Below are positions 35,876-45,092 of a DNA stretch of 64,000 bases, piece after piece; the stretch's first letter is position 1; every line of letters begins with the position of its first letter. The notes under the pieces are model-generated. The model was not told the DNA's origin and made no database searches. It saw nothing but the letters and a program-made list of their open reading frames with translations. This stretch comes from Marinobacter nitratireducens (GTDB lineage: Bacteria; Pseudomonadota; Gammaproteobacteria; Pseudomonadales; Oleiphilaceae). The translations under genes were made by a program, and so were the position numbers. The stretch is from NCBI RefSeq assembly GCF_000708045.1, contig NZ_ANIE01000004.1, positions 108,926-172,925 on the forward strand. Reading direction: 5' to 3'.

Positions 35876-36817
35876 CTAGCCGGCATCGGCCTTCTCGCCG
35901 GTGCCGCTCTTCCCGCCATACCGTGAAGCCACGATCACCGCTGCCGTCAGTATCAGGGCGCCTGCAATGCCGACAGGGCCCAGCACCTCTCCCAGGAACA
36001 ACCACGCCAGGAGCGCCACAAACAGCGGTTCCATGGTGACAATGATGCTCGATAAGGTGGCCGGGGTGGTCTTCATGCCCGTAAAGAAGCTGACATAGCC
36101 GATGCAGGTCGGTACCACGCCAATGTACACAATCATCAGCCAATGGCGGACGTTCAGGGACTCCAGGCCCTCGAAGCCGCCAGTGAGCGCGACCACGGGA
36201 AACAGGATCAGCGCCGCGGTAAAAAAGCAGATAAAGGCGGTGGTAAACACCGGTGTGCCCGACGAGCTGTAGCGGCTGGTCAGGGTAAAGCCGCTGTAGA
36301 CCACCGCTGCCAGCAACGCCACCAGAATGCCCGCCAGGCGGAGGGTGCCTGCGGTGTCCATATCGCTAAGCACCAGCATCCCGGTACCAATGATTGCGGC
36401 AATCAGCGCCAGGATCGTCAGCCAGCCCGGCTTTTCGCCCAGAAGCGGTGCCGCGAGAAGGGAAACCAGAACCGGGGGCAGACACAGGGCGATCAGCGTG
36501 GCAATCCCGGCACCGGTCAGGTCCACTGCCAGAAGATAGCTGCCTTGATAGAACGCCTGGAAAAAGCCCAGGGCGGCCAGGGGCAGCAACGCCTTCCTGC
36601 CGAGTTTTCGCAGGGACGCGCTGCCATGATGGCTCTGCCGGAGCTGGTGTTGCTCGCGCCGCATCAGCAACCAGAAAAAAGGTACAGCGACCACCAGACG
36701 AACGAATCCGAGGGTGATCGGTTGTAGCTCGGTGCCGGTGAACAGGAATTTTGCGACGATGCCCGTGGTCGCCCAGAGCAGGGCTGCCAGGGCGATCAGG
36801 AGAGCGCCTCGAATCAT
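35876..36817 (-). CDS. EamA/DMT-superfamily transporter
   Basis: The 313-residue protein has ten hydrophobic segments in two EamA repeats, starting GALLIALAALLWATTGIVAKFLF and, in the second half, LLAAVVYSGFTLTSRYSS; PLFVALLAWLFLGEVLGPVGIAGALIL closes the repeat. It is a drug/metabolite exporter-type protein. Its ATG overlaps the lutC stop by 4 nt, so it is probably the last gene of the lutABC operon; a role in moving an organic acid or amino acid is possible but not shown. Confidence 0.88.
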   Translation of the reverse strand: MIRGALLIALAALLWATTGIVAKFLFTGTELQPITLGFVRLVVAVPFFWLLMRREQHQLRQSHHGSASLRKLGRKALLPLAALGFFQAFYQGSYLLAVDLTGAGIATLIALCLPPVLVSLLAAPLLGEKPGWLTILALIAAIIGTGMLVLSDMDTAGTLRLAGILVALLAAVVYSGFTLTSRYSSSGTPVFTTAFICFFTAALILFPVVALTGGFEGLESLNVRHWLMIVYIGVVPTCIGYVSFFTGMKTTPATLSSIIVTMEPLFVALLAWLFLGEVLGPVGIAGALILTAAVIVASRYGGKSGTGEKADAG

Positions 36818-37470
36818 TCAATGACCAATACAATCAGCTCTTTGGGACCGTGAACACCGTAGGCCAGGGTTTGCTCGATGTCGGCGGTTTTGGATGGGCC
36901 AGAGATTAACAGGGCGTTGGTCGGCATACCAGAGGCCCAGTTCTGGGCGCGCATGGCGTCATGGAGCGTGGTATAGAGTTCGTCGGCCCGGAGCACCGCG
37001 ATGTGAATGGGGGCCACCAGGCTCATCAGTCGCGGTTCATCCGGCGTCGGCCAGAGGATCAGCGAGCCGGTTTCGGCAATGCCGCCACGGGTTGAGGTGA
37101 TGCTGGCATCCACATCGTTGAACAGCACCGACTGCCAGCTCTCGATGGGTTCATCGTAGATCAGCAGGTTCGGGAGATCTTCGCGTTGTGCTTCCGTTCT
37201 GAGGCGCAGGCCAATGCTGTGTTCCTTTGGAATCAGAAGATTTCGGGCGCCCCGCGTTGTCAGCACTTCAGCGAGGCGGTCCACCCAGGAGTCTTCGGTA
37301 CAGCGGTGTACCTCGCCGTGCACCGACTCGATCATCTGCTCAAACCGGTCGAGCCGCTCTGCGGTGCTCCAGTCCGGCCGCTTGAGCACGGAAAAATCGC
37401 ATTCGGGTGCGGATAGGGTTCCCCCGCTGCGGTTGCGCAGGCGTTGCAGGATGGTGTTACGGGAGCTCAT
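36814..37470 (-). CDS. lutC: Lactate utilisation protein LutC
   Basis: The 218-residue LUD-domain protein (YkgG type) has LLIPKEHSIGLRLR, VDASITSTRGGIAETGSLILWPTPDEPR and LLISGPSKTADIEQTLAYGVHGPKELIVLVIE, the signature end of LutC. With LutA and LutB it forms the iron-sulfur L-lactate oxidase system that makes pyruvate. It overlaps lutB by 4 nt. Confidence 0.93.
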   Translation of the reverse strand: MSSRNTILQRLRNRSGGTLSAPECDFSVLKRPDWSTAERLDRFEQMIESVHGEVHRCTEDSWVDRLAEVLTTRGARNLLIPKEHSIGLRLRTEAQREDLPNLLIYDEPIESWQSVLFNDVDASITSTRGGIAETGSLILWPTPDEPRLMSLVAPIHIAVLRADELYTTLHDAMRAQNWASGMPTNALLISGPSKTADIEQTLAYGVHGPKELIVLVIE

Positions 37471-38897
37471 TGCTTGCGCTCCTTCATGCGTTCATGGAGG
37501 GTCTTGCTGGCCAGTTTCGGAGCTGTGCGGTAATCGGTCCAGGCGCCGGCCTTGCCGGGCTGAAGCATCCGGAACCGGGTTGCCAGGCCAGTGCCGAAAC
37601 GATAAACGCCAGCGTTGGAATGCATCCAGCTCCAGCCTTTCCATATCATGGCTTCCAGGGAACTGCGTTTGGCTCCGTGACCACGGACGCGGGCCGGGTG
37701 GAGCTTGTCACCATCCACCGACTCCTGGCGCAGACGCACCAGCAGGTCCGGGATCGGGATCTTCACCGGGCACACCTCACCGCAGGCACCGCAAAGGCTT
37801 GAGGCCGTCGGCAGGTGCCGGCCCTCATCGAGCCCCACCATGTGCGGCATCAAAATCTTGCCGATCGGGCCGGGGTAGGTGGTGCCGTAGGCGTGGCCGC
37901 CCACGCGGGTGTAGACCGGGCAGTGGTTCATGCAGGCGCCGCAGCGGATGCAGCGCAGCGTATCCAGCAGTTCATCGTCCTGATAGATGGTGGCACGGCC
38001 GTTATCCACCAGCACTAGATGAACCTCTTCCGGACCATCCAGTTCCTCGGGCTTTCGCGGCCCGGAAATCATGTTGAAGTAGGTGGTAATGTGCTGACCG
38101 GTGGCTGAGCGCGTCAGCAGCGCCAGCAGGGCGGAAACATCCTCCAGGCTCGGCACCACCTTCTCTATGCCGGTCACAGCAATATGGCAGGGGGGAACCG
38201 TGGTGGTCATGCGCCCGTTGCCTTCGTTCTCGACGAGGCAGAGCGTTCCGGTTTCCGCCACCGCGAAGTTGACCCCGGACACGCCCACATCGGCGTTCAT
38301 GAACTTTTCCCGGAGTTGCTGGCGGGCGCTGGCGGTCAGGTACTCCACATCGTTGGAGAGGTCCGTGCCGGTCTTGTCGTGCATCAGCTCTGAGATCTCG
38401 CCGGTATTCTTGTGGATGGCCGGCATGATGATGTGCGACGGCGTTTCATCGGCGAGCTGGACAATGTATTCGCCCAGGTCCGATTCCAGCGCCTCAATGC
38501 CCTCACCGGAAAGGTAGTGGTTCAGCTCCATTTCCTCGGAGACCATCGACTTGCCCTTGATGACGCTTTTCGCATCGCGGGCAACGCAGATATCGCGGAT
38601 GATGCGGCAGGCTTCGTCGCCATCAACGGCCCAGTGCACCTTGATCCCGTTGTCGGTGAGTTTCTGCTCCAGCTGCTCCAGAAGATCGGGCAGGTTGGCA
38701 AGGGCGCGCAGGCGGATGTTGGCGCCAAGTTCCCGGAGGGTCTCCAGGTCCCAGCCCTCAAAGGCGCTTTTGCGCTTGGCCATCAATCCGTCCATGGCCC
38801 GGCGGAAGTTCTGCCGGATTTTCGGATTGCCAATGGCCTCCCGCGCCCGGGGGTGGAACTGTTTTACGTCGACGTGATGATGGGCCGAGTCAGTCAC
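37467..38897 (-). CDS. lutB: Lactate utilisation iron-sulfur protein LutB
   Basis: The 476-residue protein has an N-terminal LUD domain (ALANLPDLLEQLEQKLTDNG, GVSGVNFAVAETGTLCLVENEGNGR) and a ferredoxin-like region with two 4Fe-4S motifs: CIRCGACMNHCPVY (~310) and SLCGACGEVCPVKIP (~365). A C-terminal DUF3390 tail follows. It is the electron-transfer subunit of L-lactate oxidation. It overlaps lutA and lutC by 4 nt each. Confidence 0.95.
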   Translation of the reverse strand: MTDSAHHHVDVKQFHPRAREAIGNPKIRQNFRRAMDGLMAKRKSAFEGWDLETLRELGANIRLRALANLPDLLEQLEQKLTDNGIKVHWAVDGDEACRIIRDICVARDAKSVIKGKSMVSEEMELNHYLSGEGIEALESDLGEYIVQLADETPSHIIMPAIHKNTGEISELMHDKTGTDLSNDVEYLTASARQQLREKFMNADVGVSGVNFAVAETGTLCLVENEGNGRMTTTVPPCHIAVTGIEKVVPSLEDVSALLALLTRSATGQHITTYFNMISGPRKPEELDGPEEVHLVLVDNGRATIYQDDELLDTLRCIRCGACMNHCPVYTRVGGHAYGTTYPGPIGKILMPHMVGLDEGRHLPTASSLCGACGEVCPVKIPIPDLLVRLRQESVDGDKLHPARVRGHGAKRSSLEAMIWKGWSWMHSNAGVYRFGTGLATRFRMLQPGKAGAWTDYRTAPKLASKTLHERMKERKQ

Positions 38898-39670
38898 GAT
38901 CCACCTCCTGCCTTATTGGTACGCTCCCATAGAAAGCTGAGGATATGCTGTCCGGTAAGTGGTTTTCGGTTCTTCTCGGCGTAACCGGCGATGTTCATCA
39001 GGCAGCCGCAGTCGGTGGTGACGAAATCCTGGGTGCCGGTTTCCACAAGTGCGTCGACTTTCTCACTTACCATGGCACCGGAAATCTCCGGATGGCGAAC
39101 GGCAAAGGTGCCGCCGAAACCGCAGCATTCTTCGGCCCGAACCTGCTCCACGAGGGTGACATTATTGAGCTGGCCTATAAGAGCGGGGCCCACCTCGGCA
39201 ACCCCCATTTCCCGGCGGGCGGAGCAGGAGGTGTGCATGGCCACTTTCGTGGGCTGCCCGAGGTCCTCCAGTTTGATGTGGCAGACATTGAGCAGAAAAT
39301 CCGTCAGCTCCCATACCCGCTCGGCAACGCTGGCCGCCCTGGCCTCATCGCCGGTATCCCTGAACAGGGCCGGGTAGTGCTTACGCATCATCCCGCCGCA
39401 GGACCCCGAGGGCACCACAATGGGCCAGTCCTCCGGAAACAGGTCCAGCTGGGCCCTGGCTACGGAGCGGGCCTCATCGTGATAACCGGAGGTGTAGGCC
39501 GGTTGGCCGCAGCAGGTCTGGCCCTGGGGAAAGATCACTTCGATACCTTCCCGTTCCAGCAATTCGACGCCGGCGATGCCGGCATCCGGATAAAACATGT
39601 CCACCAGACAGGTCCCGAAAAAATAGACCTTCCGGGGTTTTGCGGGATAAACCTTGATGGGATCAGCCAT
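38894..39670 (-). CDS. lutA: Lactate utilisation protein LutA (CCG-domain)
   Basis: The 258-residue protein has two cysteine-rich CCG domains: FFGTCLVDMFYPDAG with GQTCCGQPAY, and HTSCSARREMGVAE with AEECCGFGGTFAVRHPEIS. These bind an iron-sulfur cofactor as in heterodisulfide-reductase-like subunits. It is first in the lutABC-eamA operon. The 123-nt gap up to the asparaginase gene holds nothing recognisable besides the promoter region. Confidence 0.94.
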   Translation of the reverse strand: MADPIKVYPAKPRKVYFFGTCLVDMFYPDAGIAGVELLEREGIEVIFPQGQTCCGQPAYTSGYHDEARSVARAQLDLFPEDWPIVVPSGSCGGMMRKHYPALFRDTGDEARAASVAERVWELTDFLLNVCHIKLEDLGQPTKVAMHTSCSARREMGVAEVGPALIGQLNNVTLVEQVRAEECCGFGGTFAVRHPEISGAMVSEKVDALVETGTQDFVTTDCGCLMNIAGYAEKNRKPLTGQHILSFLWERTNKAGGGS

Positions 39671-39793
39671 ACGCCGACACTCAACTGTTTTGAATTGTTA
39701 TCTCATCATAATAGGGGGCTGCGTTGGCTGTTGCCAGACGACTTTCTGCGGAGGGGAAGGGGCGTAGGCCAAGGAAGAAGGTTCGCCTCTTCC

Positions 39794-40813
39794 TCAGTGA
39801 GGCTGGACGCTCAGGTCGCCCTGGCGGGGGCGTTGGAGTTCCCGGCGGAGTGAGGCGCCGGAATAGCCCGTTGCCAGCAGGAAATGGAGTTTTGCAAAGG
39901 CCGCCTCGGGTGTCAGATCAGCGCCGGAAACAACGCCGATGCGGGCCAGTGCGGCTCCGGATGCGTAGGCGGTTTGTGAAATCTGCCCAAACGGGCATTG
40001 GCTGACGTTGATCACCGTTATGCCTCGATTAATGCCCTGTTCCAGTGCCTTGATCAGGTCAGCGTCTGCGTCCGGTGCATTACCGGCTCCATAGGATTGC
40101 AGAACCAGTCCTTTCAACTCCGGGATGGCCAGGATGGACTCAACCACGGCGGCCGATATGCCGGGGTAGAGCACCAGAGACGCCACTCCGGCGTGCTCAA
40201 AGTCCGGCAGTTGGAAATCCGGTTGGCCGGCAGGAAGCAGCAGGTCGTGGCGGAGTTCCAGATGAATGGCTGCCCGTCCAAGCAGAGGCGCGTTGGGCGA
40301 ATCGAAGGCATCCAGTTCGCTGGTTTTCAGTTTTCTTGAGCGATTACCCCGGATCAGCTTGCCCCGGAAACAGACACAGACTTCCGAGATCTCCGGACGC
40401 GCGGCCAGCATCAGCGACGTGGTGACGTTGTCCACGGCGTCGGTCCTTGGCTGCTCCAGCGGGATCTGGGAGCCGGTCAGAATGACCGGCTTGTTGGCGC
40501 CCTTGAGTATGTACGAGAGTGCCGACGCGGTGTAAGCCATGGTGTCCGTGCCATGCAACAGCACGAATCCGTCATAGCGTTCCCAGTTGCGGATGAGCAC
40601 CTCGGCCATGGTGTGCCAGTGCGTTGGGCTCAGGTTGGCGCTGTCGATCAGTTGGTCCAGCTCGATCACATCGAAATGCGGCAAGGCCTCCAACGGCGTT
40701 CCGAGGTGACGGGTGAGCCGATCACCAAACGCAGCGCCGGGAACGTAACTTCCGCCGGAGGACACCATACCGATGGTCCCGCCGGTATACAGCACCAGGA
40801 CACGACGGTTCAC
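39794..40813 (-). CDS. ansA: Type I L-asparaginase
   Basis: The 339-residue protein has both active-site motifs: VLVLYTGGTIGMVSS (first catalytic Thr) and FVLLHGTDTMAYTASAL (second Thr-Asp). There is no signal peptide, so it is the cytoplasmic AnsA type. It hydrolyses asparagine to aspartate and ammonia. Its start overlaps the aspA stop by 4 nt. Order in the transcript: symporter, aspA, ansA. Confidence 0.93.
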   Translation of the reverse strand: MNRRVLVLYTGGTIGMVSSGGSYVPGAAFGDRLTRHLGTPLEALPHFDVIELDQLIDSANLSPTHWHTMAEVLIRNWERYDGFVLLHGTDTMAYTASALSYILKGANKPVILTGSQIPLEQPRTDAVDNVTTSLMLAARPEISEVCVCFRGKLIRGNRSRKLKTSELDAFDSPNAPLLGRAAIHLELRHDLLLPAGQPDFQLPDFEHAGVASLVLYPGISAAVVESILAIPELKGLVLQSYGAGNAPDADADLIKALEQGINRGITVINVSQCPFGQISQTAYASGAALARIGVVSGADLTPEAAFAKLHFLLATGYSGASLRRELQRPRQGDLSVQPH

Positions 40814-42213
40814 TGGTCATCTCCGACCGGCGCCAGCATTGTTCGCGGGCTCAGCAGACGGTCCAGCTGCTCAGCGTTCAGCAGGCCTTCCTCAAGCACC
40901 AGTTCACGCACAGTGGAACCGGAGTTCAGCGCCTTCGAGGCGATCCGCGTGGCGTTGGAGTACCCCAGCTTGGGCACCAGCGCAGTGACGATGCCAATGC
41001 TGTTGTCCAGATGGCGCGCACACTGTTCGGTGTTAGCGCGGATATCCTTGATACACCGCTCATCCAGCATGGTGCAGGCTGAGCCGAGCATTTTCATGGA
41101 GTTCAACAGGTTGTAGACAATGAGTGGTTCCATGGCGTTGAGCTGCAGTTGTCCGGCTTCCGCCGCCAGGGTCACGGCGAGATCACTGGCAATCACCTGG
41201 TAGGCGGTCTGGTTGACCGCCTCCGGGATGACCGGGTTGACCTTGCCAGGCATGATGGACGATCCCGGCTGCATCGGCGGCAGCAGGATCTCGCCCAGGC
41301 CGGTGCGAGGGCCGGATGACAGCAGGCGCAGGTCGTTGCACATCTTGCCCAGCTTCACCGCAAACCGTTTCAGGATGCCGGAGAACAGCACAAAGGCGCC
41401 CATGTCCGAGGAGGCTTCCACCAGGTTGCTGGCGGATACCACCGGCTTGCCGGAGATCTGCGCCAGATAATCAACGGCCAGCCTTTGGTATCTCGGATGG
41501 GTGTTGATGCCCGTGCCAATGGCAGTCCCACCAAGATTTACCTCGCACAGGAGCCGGCTGGCTTCATGGAGGCGATCAATGTCTTCACCGAGGTTGACGG
41601 CGAAGGCCTCGAATTCCTGACCCAGGGTCATGGGCACCGCATCCTGCAACTGGGTGCGCCCCATTTTGACCACATCCGCAAACTCATGACCTTTCCGCTC
41701 GAGGCCTTCCCGGAGTTGCACAATGGCCGCTTCCAGGGGTTCTGCTGCAAACTGAACCGCCAGGCACACCGCCGTCGGGTAGGCGTCATTGGTGGACTGG
41801 GAACGATTGACGTCATCGTTGGGGTGAAGGTGCTGGTACTCACCCTTGTTGTAGCCCAACTTCGCCAGTGCGAGATTGGCGATGACTTCATTTGCGTTCA
41901 TATTGGTGGAGGTGCCCGCTCCACCCTGGATCAGGTCAACCACGAACTGGTCGTGCAGCTCACCGGCGATGATGTCATCACAGGCCGCCATGATGGCTTC
42001 GGCCTTGTGTGGCGCCAGGGCGCCAAGGTCCCGGTTCGCCATCGCGGCGGCTTTCTTCACCATGACCAGCGCACGAACGAAGTCCGGGAAATGGCTGATC
42101 GGAACGCCGGTGATCGAGAAGTTATCCAGCGCACGCTGGGTTTGCACGCCATACCAGGCATCGGCAGGCACCGGCAGATCTCCCAGAAGATCATGTTCAA
42201 TGCGAGTGTTCAT
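40810..42213 (-). CDS. aspA: Aspartate ammonia-lyase
   Basis: The 467-residue fumarase/aspartase-superfamily enzyme has GAGTSTNMNANEVIANLAL, the His/Ser region HPNDDVNRSQSTNDAYPTA and the signature loop GSSIMPGKVNPVIPE. The N-terminus MNTRIEHDLLGDLPVPADAWYG is AspA-like. It splits aspartate into fumarate and ammonia, following asparaginase. It lies 6 nt downstream of the AGCS symporter. Confidence 0.94.
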   Translation of the reverse strand: MNTRIEHDLLGDLPVPADAWYGVQTQRALDNFSITGVPISHFPDFVRALVMVKKAAAMANRDLGALAPHKAEAIMAACDDIIAGELHDQFVVDLIQGGAGTSTNMNANEVIANLALAKLGYNKGEYQHLHPNDDVNRSQSTNDAYPTAVCLAVQFAAEPLEAAIVQLREGLERKGHEFADVVKMGRTQLQDAVPMTLGQEFEAFAVNLGEDIDRLHEASRLLCEVNLGGTAIGTGINTHPRYQRLAVDYLAQISGKPVVSASNLVEASSDMGAFVLFSGILKRFAVKLGKMCNDLRLLSSGPRTGLGEILLPPMQPGSSIMPGKVNPVIPEAVNQTAYQVIASDLAVTLAAEAGQLQLNAMEPLIVYNLLNSMKMLGSACTMLDERCIKDIRANTEQCARHLDNSIGIVTALVPKLGYSNATRIASKALNSGSTVRELVLEEGLLNAEQLDRLLSPRTMLAPVGDDQ

Positions 42214-42219
42214 AGGTGG

Positions 42220-43698
42220 TCAGACGCTCTCTCTGGCAGGCTCGGATTTGCCCTGGGCTTTTGCCTGGGCCCGTTCGATGTCTTCGGGCTCCAGTTCCCA
42301 TGCGGCCGGGTCCAGGTCCATATCCTGGAACCGGGATACATCGAACACCGGCTGCTCGATGCCGCTGGCAATCTGGCTGTCGAAATCCTTGAGAATGCGC
42401 AGGCCAGGTTTGAACAGGGCGATCAGTGCAATCAGGTTAACCAGCGCCAGCAGCCCCATGGTCACGTCGGCAAAGCCGAAGACCGTGCCCAGATCCGTGG
42501 TCGCGCCCCAGCAGACCAGACCGATGATGGCAACGCGGAACGTATTGAAGAAGTTCTGATTCTCGGTGCTGAAGAAGTTGATGCTGTTCTCGCCGAGGTA
42601 GTAGTTGTACAGAATCGTACTGAACCCGAAGAGCACCAGTGCAACACTCACAAAGCTCCTGCCCCAGTCGCCGACATGATCCGCAAGTGCGGACTGAGTC
42701 AGCGCCACGCCACCCACATCGCTGACGCTGGCCGGATCGTAGATGCCGCTTAGCAGAATGATCAGGGCGGTGGATGAACAGATGATCAGGGTATCAATGA
42801 ATACCGAGAATGCCTGCACAACGCCCTGATTGGCCGGGTGAGGCACATAAGCGACAGCGGCCACGTTGGGCGCGCTGCCCAGACCGGCTTCGTTTGAGAA
42901 CAGGCCGCGCTTCACGCCCATCATGATGGCCGCGCCGATACCACCACCAACAACCGGTTCCAGACCAAAGGCACTGTTTACGATGAGCATCAGCGCGTCG
43001 GGGATCTGCTCAAGATTGAGCGTGAGCACGACCGCGGTGATCAGCAGGTAGCTTCCGGCCATGACCGGAACCAGGTATTCCGCCACCCGGGCAATACGGC
43101 GAACGCCGCCAAAGATGATGGTGCCAACGACCATGGCCAGAGCGATACCGGTGTAGAAGACCGGTACCCCGAAGGCGTCGTCAACGGACGTTGCAACGGC
43201 GTAGGACTGCAGTGCGGTAAAGCCGAAGCCAAAGGTCAGCAAAAGAAGAAGCGAGTAGAGGCCGGCCATCCACTTCCAGCGGGCGCCCAGGCCGCGGGCA
43301 ATGTAGTACGCGGGCCCGCCACGATAGGTGCCGTCCGCCTCAGCTTCTTTATAGGTTTGTGCCAGGGAGCACTCCAGGAAACTGGTCGCCATGCCCATGA
43401 GGCCGACCACCCACATCCAGAAAATCGCGCCGGGACCACCCAGAGTGATGGCGACTGCAACGCCAGCAATATTACCGCCACCGACGCGGCCAGCAACAGA
43501 AAGCAAAAGTGCCTGAAACGAACTCAGGTGGCCGTGTTTATCCCGCTGAAACGCCTGGCTGGCACTCAGTATCCGGAACATGCGTCCAAAATAACGGAAC
43601 TGGACAAAGCGGGAGGCAACGGTGAACCCGATACCAACGGTAAGCAGCAGGGCAATCAGGATCTTGCCCCAGAGTAGGTCGTTCAGAAACTCCAACAT
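42220..43698 (-). CDS. AGCS-family sodium/amino-acid symporter
   Basis: The 492-residue protein has about ten membrane helices and AGCS signatures: VAGRVGGGNIAGVAVAITLGGPGAIFWMWV (~70-100) and RGLFSNEAGLGSAPNVAA (~275). It imports alanine/glycine-type amino acids with sodium. First gene of an operon with aspA and ansA, which suggests that asparagine, aspartate or a related amino acid is the physiological substrate. Confidence 0.92.
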   Translation of the reverse strand: MLEFLNDLLWGKILIALLLTVGIGFTVASRFVQFRYFGRMFRILSASQAFQRDKHGHLSSFQALLLSVAGRVGGGNIAGVAVAITLGGPGAIFWMWVVGLMGMATSFLECSLAQTYKEAEADGTYRGGPAYYIARGLGARWKWMAGLYSLLLLLTFGFGFTALQSYAVATSVDDAFGVPVFYTGIALAMVVGTIIFGGVRRIARVAEYLVPVMAGSYLLITAVVLTLNLEQIPDALMLIVNSAFGLEPVVGGGIGAAIMMGVKRGLFSNEAGLGSAPNVAAVAYVPHPANQGVVQAFSVFIDTLIICSSTALIILLSGIYDPASVSDVGGVALTQSALADHVGDWGRSFVSVALVLFGFSTILYNYYLGENSINFFSTENQNFFNTFRVAIIGLVCWGATTDLGTVFGFADVTMGLLALVNLIALIALFKPGLRILKDFDSQIASGIEQPVFDVSRFQDMDLDPAAWELEPEDIERAQAKAQGKSEPARESV

Positions 43699-43806
43699 AA
43701 ATAACTCCGGTGGTCTTTTTGTTGTGCGAAGCCCTTATTTAACCAACCAGGGGCCCTTGCTAACATTTCCAACCTGTCGCCTGACTGGCGCGAATTGTTG
43801 CTGGGT

Positions 43807-43838
43807 AGCGTCAAGTTGCGCTATCGCAAACTGACGCT
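43807..43838. promoter_or_regulatory. Palindrome in the symporter/Xre intergenic region
   Basis: Arms AGCGTCA and TGACGCT enclose TTGCG and CGCAA around CTAT; only the two inner AG/AC positions break symmetry. It sits 37 nt before the Xre regulator start and 109 nt upstream of the symporter start, a good place for the regulator's own operator. Confidence 0.5.
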
Positions 43839-43874
43839 CCGGGCACTCACCCAATTCAACAGGCAAGCCTCTCA

Positions 43875-44690
43875 ATGCATCAGGATCTGGCCCAGAACCT
43901 CAGGCTGCTTTGCAGCTACTACAAGTCGATTGCGGAAGTTTGTCGGCGCCTTGGCATCAACCGGCCACAGTTCAATCGCTACCTGGGCGGACAGCACAAG
44001 CCTTCAGCCAATACCCTGCGTCGCCTGTGCGAGTTCTTCGGAGTTGATGAACAGGAAATCCTCCTGCCGCATGACCAGTTTCAGCAGCTCGTGGCGGTGC
44101 GGCCACAGGCCAGTGCCCGGCCGGAAGGCGATGAGCGTTCCATCCAGGAACACCTGGAGCGGTTGGCCCATGAGGGTCGCGACGACATCGATCACTACCT
44201 TGGTTATTACTACGAGTATTACCAGTCAATGTCCGCGCCGGGGAAAGTGTTGCGTAACCTGGTGTGTCTTGAGCGGCAGGGCGGAAACGTCGTTTTTCAG
44301 CGGACAGAGCGGATGCGGGCTACCCGCACAGAACCACCTTGCCACAACCGCTATCAGGGCGTGGCCTATCTGCTGACGGACCGCCTGTTTCTGGTGGACT
44401 ATGAAACCCTCAATCGTCATGAGATCACGCAGACGATTCTGTTTCCGAGCTTTCGGAACCGGCTCACCCGGTTAACAGGCCTGAAAGTCGGTGTGTCGGA
44501 TAACAGTGAAAGAATGCCGTGTTGCGCTCGGGTGCTGTACGAATATCTGGGACAAAAGGTGGTTGTGCGCAAAGCGCTTGCGAAGTGCGGTCTTTATGAT
44601 GCGGACAGTTCTGCGATTGAGCCCTCAATCCGAAACGCCGTACTGAACGATATCGGGCAGGGTGAGTATCTTTTCAGAGCACGGCACTGA
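43875..44690 (+). CDS. Xre (Cro/C1-type) transcriptional regulator
   Basis: The 271-residue product has an N-terminal lambda-repressor-like HTH (~8-58: SIAEVCRRLGINRPQFNRYLGGQHKPSANTLRRLCEFFGV) and a ~200-residue C-terminal domain with aromatic clusters (YYYEYYQSM, YQGVAYLLTDRLFLVDYETL) of unknown ligand. It is divergent from the amino-acid symporter-aspA-ansA operon. In Bacillus subtilis the asparagine operon ansAB is controlled by the Xre repressor AnsR, so control of this operon is plausible though the proteins are not clearly orthologous. Confidence 0.82.
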   Translation: MHQDLAQNLRLLCSYYKSIAEVCRRLGINRPQFNRYLGGQHKPSANTLRRLCEFFGVDEQEILLPHDQFQQLVAVRPQASARPEGDERSIQEHLERLAHEGRDDIDHYLGYYYEYYQSMSAPGKVLRNLVCLERQGGNVVFQRTERMRATRTEPPCHNRYQGVAYLLTDRLFLVDYETLNRHEITQTILFPSFRNRLTRLTGLKVGVSDNSERMPCCARVLYEYLGQKVVVRKALAKCGLYDADSSAIEPSIRNAVLNDIGQGEYLFRARH

Positions 44691-44702
44691 TTCGGGGGTA
44701 GG

Positions 44703-44725
44703 GGCAGCGGCCTGGCGCCGCTGCC
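44703..44725. terminator. GC-rich hairpin between convergent Xre and ComEA-like genes
   Basis: GGCAGCGGC and GCCGCTGCC form a 9-bp stem around a 5-nt loop, 12 nt after the Xre stop and 7 nt after the ComEA-like stop on the other strand. No strong T-run is present, so efficiency is uncertain. Confidence 0.5.
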
Positions 44726-44732
44726 AGCTTGC

Positions 44733-45002
44733 TTACTTGATCGCCAGACGGTCCGCGTTTTTCTCGACGGTGCGTGCTCCAATCCCTTTCACATTGGTCA
44801 GATCGGCTGTGGATGCAAACGGTCCGTTAGCTTCACGGTAGTCGATAATGGCCTGGGCCTTGCTGTCGCCAATGCCGTTGAGGCTGGCGAGTGTGGCGAC
44901 ATCGGCGGTGTTGATGTTGATGGCTGCATCCTGAGCGTGGGCAAAGCCTGCCATCAGGCTGAACAGCAGAACCAGTGTCGCGAATAGCGGTGTGCGTGTC
45001 AT
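44733..45002 (-). CDS. Small ComEA-like helix-hairpin-helix protein
   Basis: The 89-residue protein has a signal peptide (MTRTPLFATLVLLFSLMAGFAHA) followed by one helix-hairpin-helix pair: ININTADVATLASLNGIGDSKAQAIIDYRE and LTNVKGIGARTVEKNADRL. It belongs to the periplasmic ComEA family that binds DNA during uptake, though small stand-alone members are common and not always linked to competence. CAGGAG precedes ATG. It lies downstream of the CsrB-like sRNA on the same strand. Confidence 0.88.
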   Translation of the reverse strand: MTRTPLFATLVLLFSLMAGFAHAQDAAININTADVATLASLNGIGDSKAQAIIDYREANGPFASTADLTNVKGIGARTVEKNADRLAIK

Positions 45003-45092
45003 GTGAATAAGCTCCTGAGCTTGAAAAACGTCGTTATGGTTAAGCCGGGACGTCGCGCAGCGCAGGCGCAGCTTCAGGTAGTGAGCGTCTGT

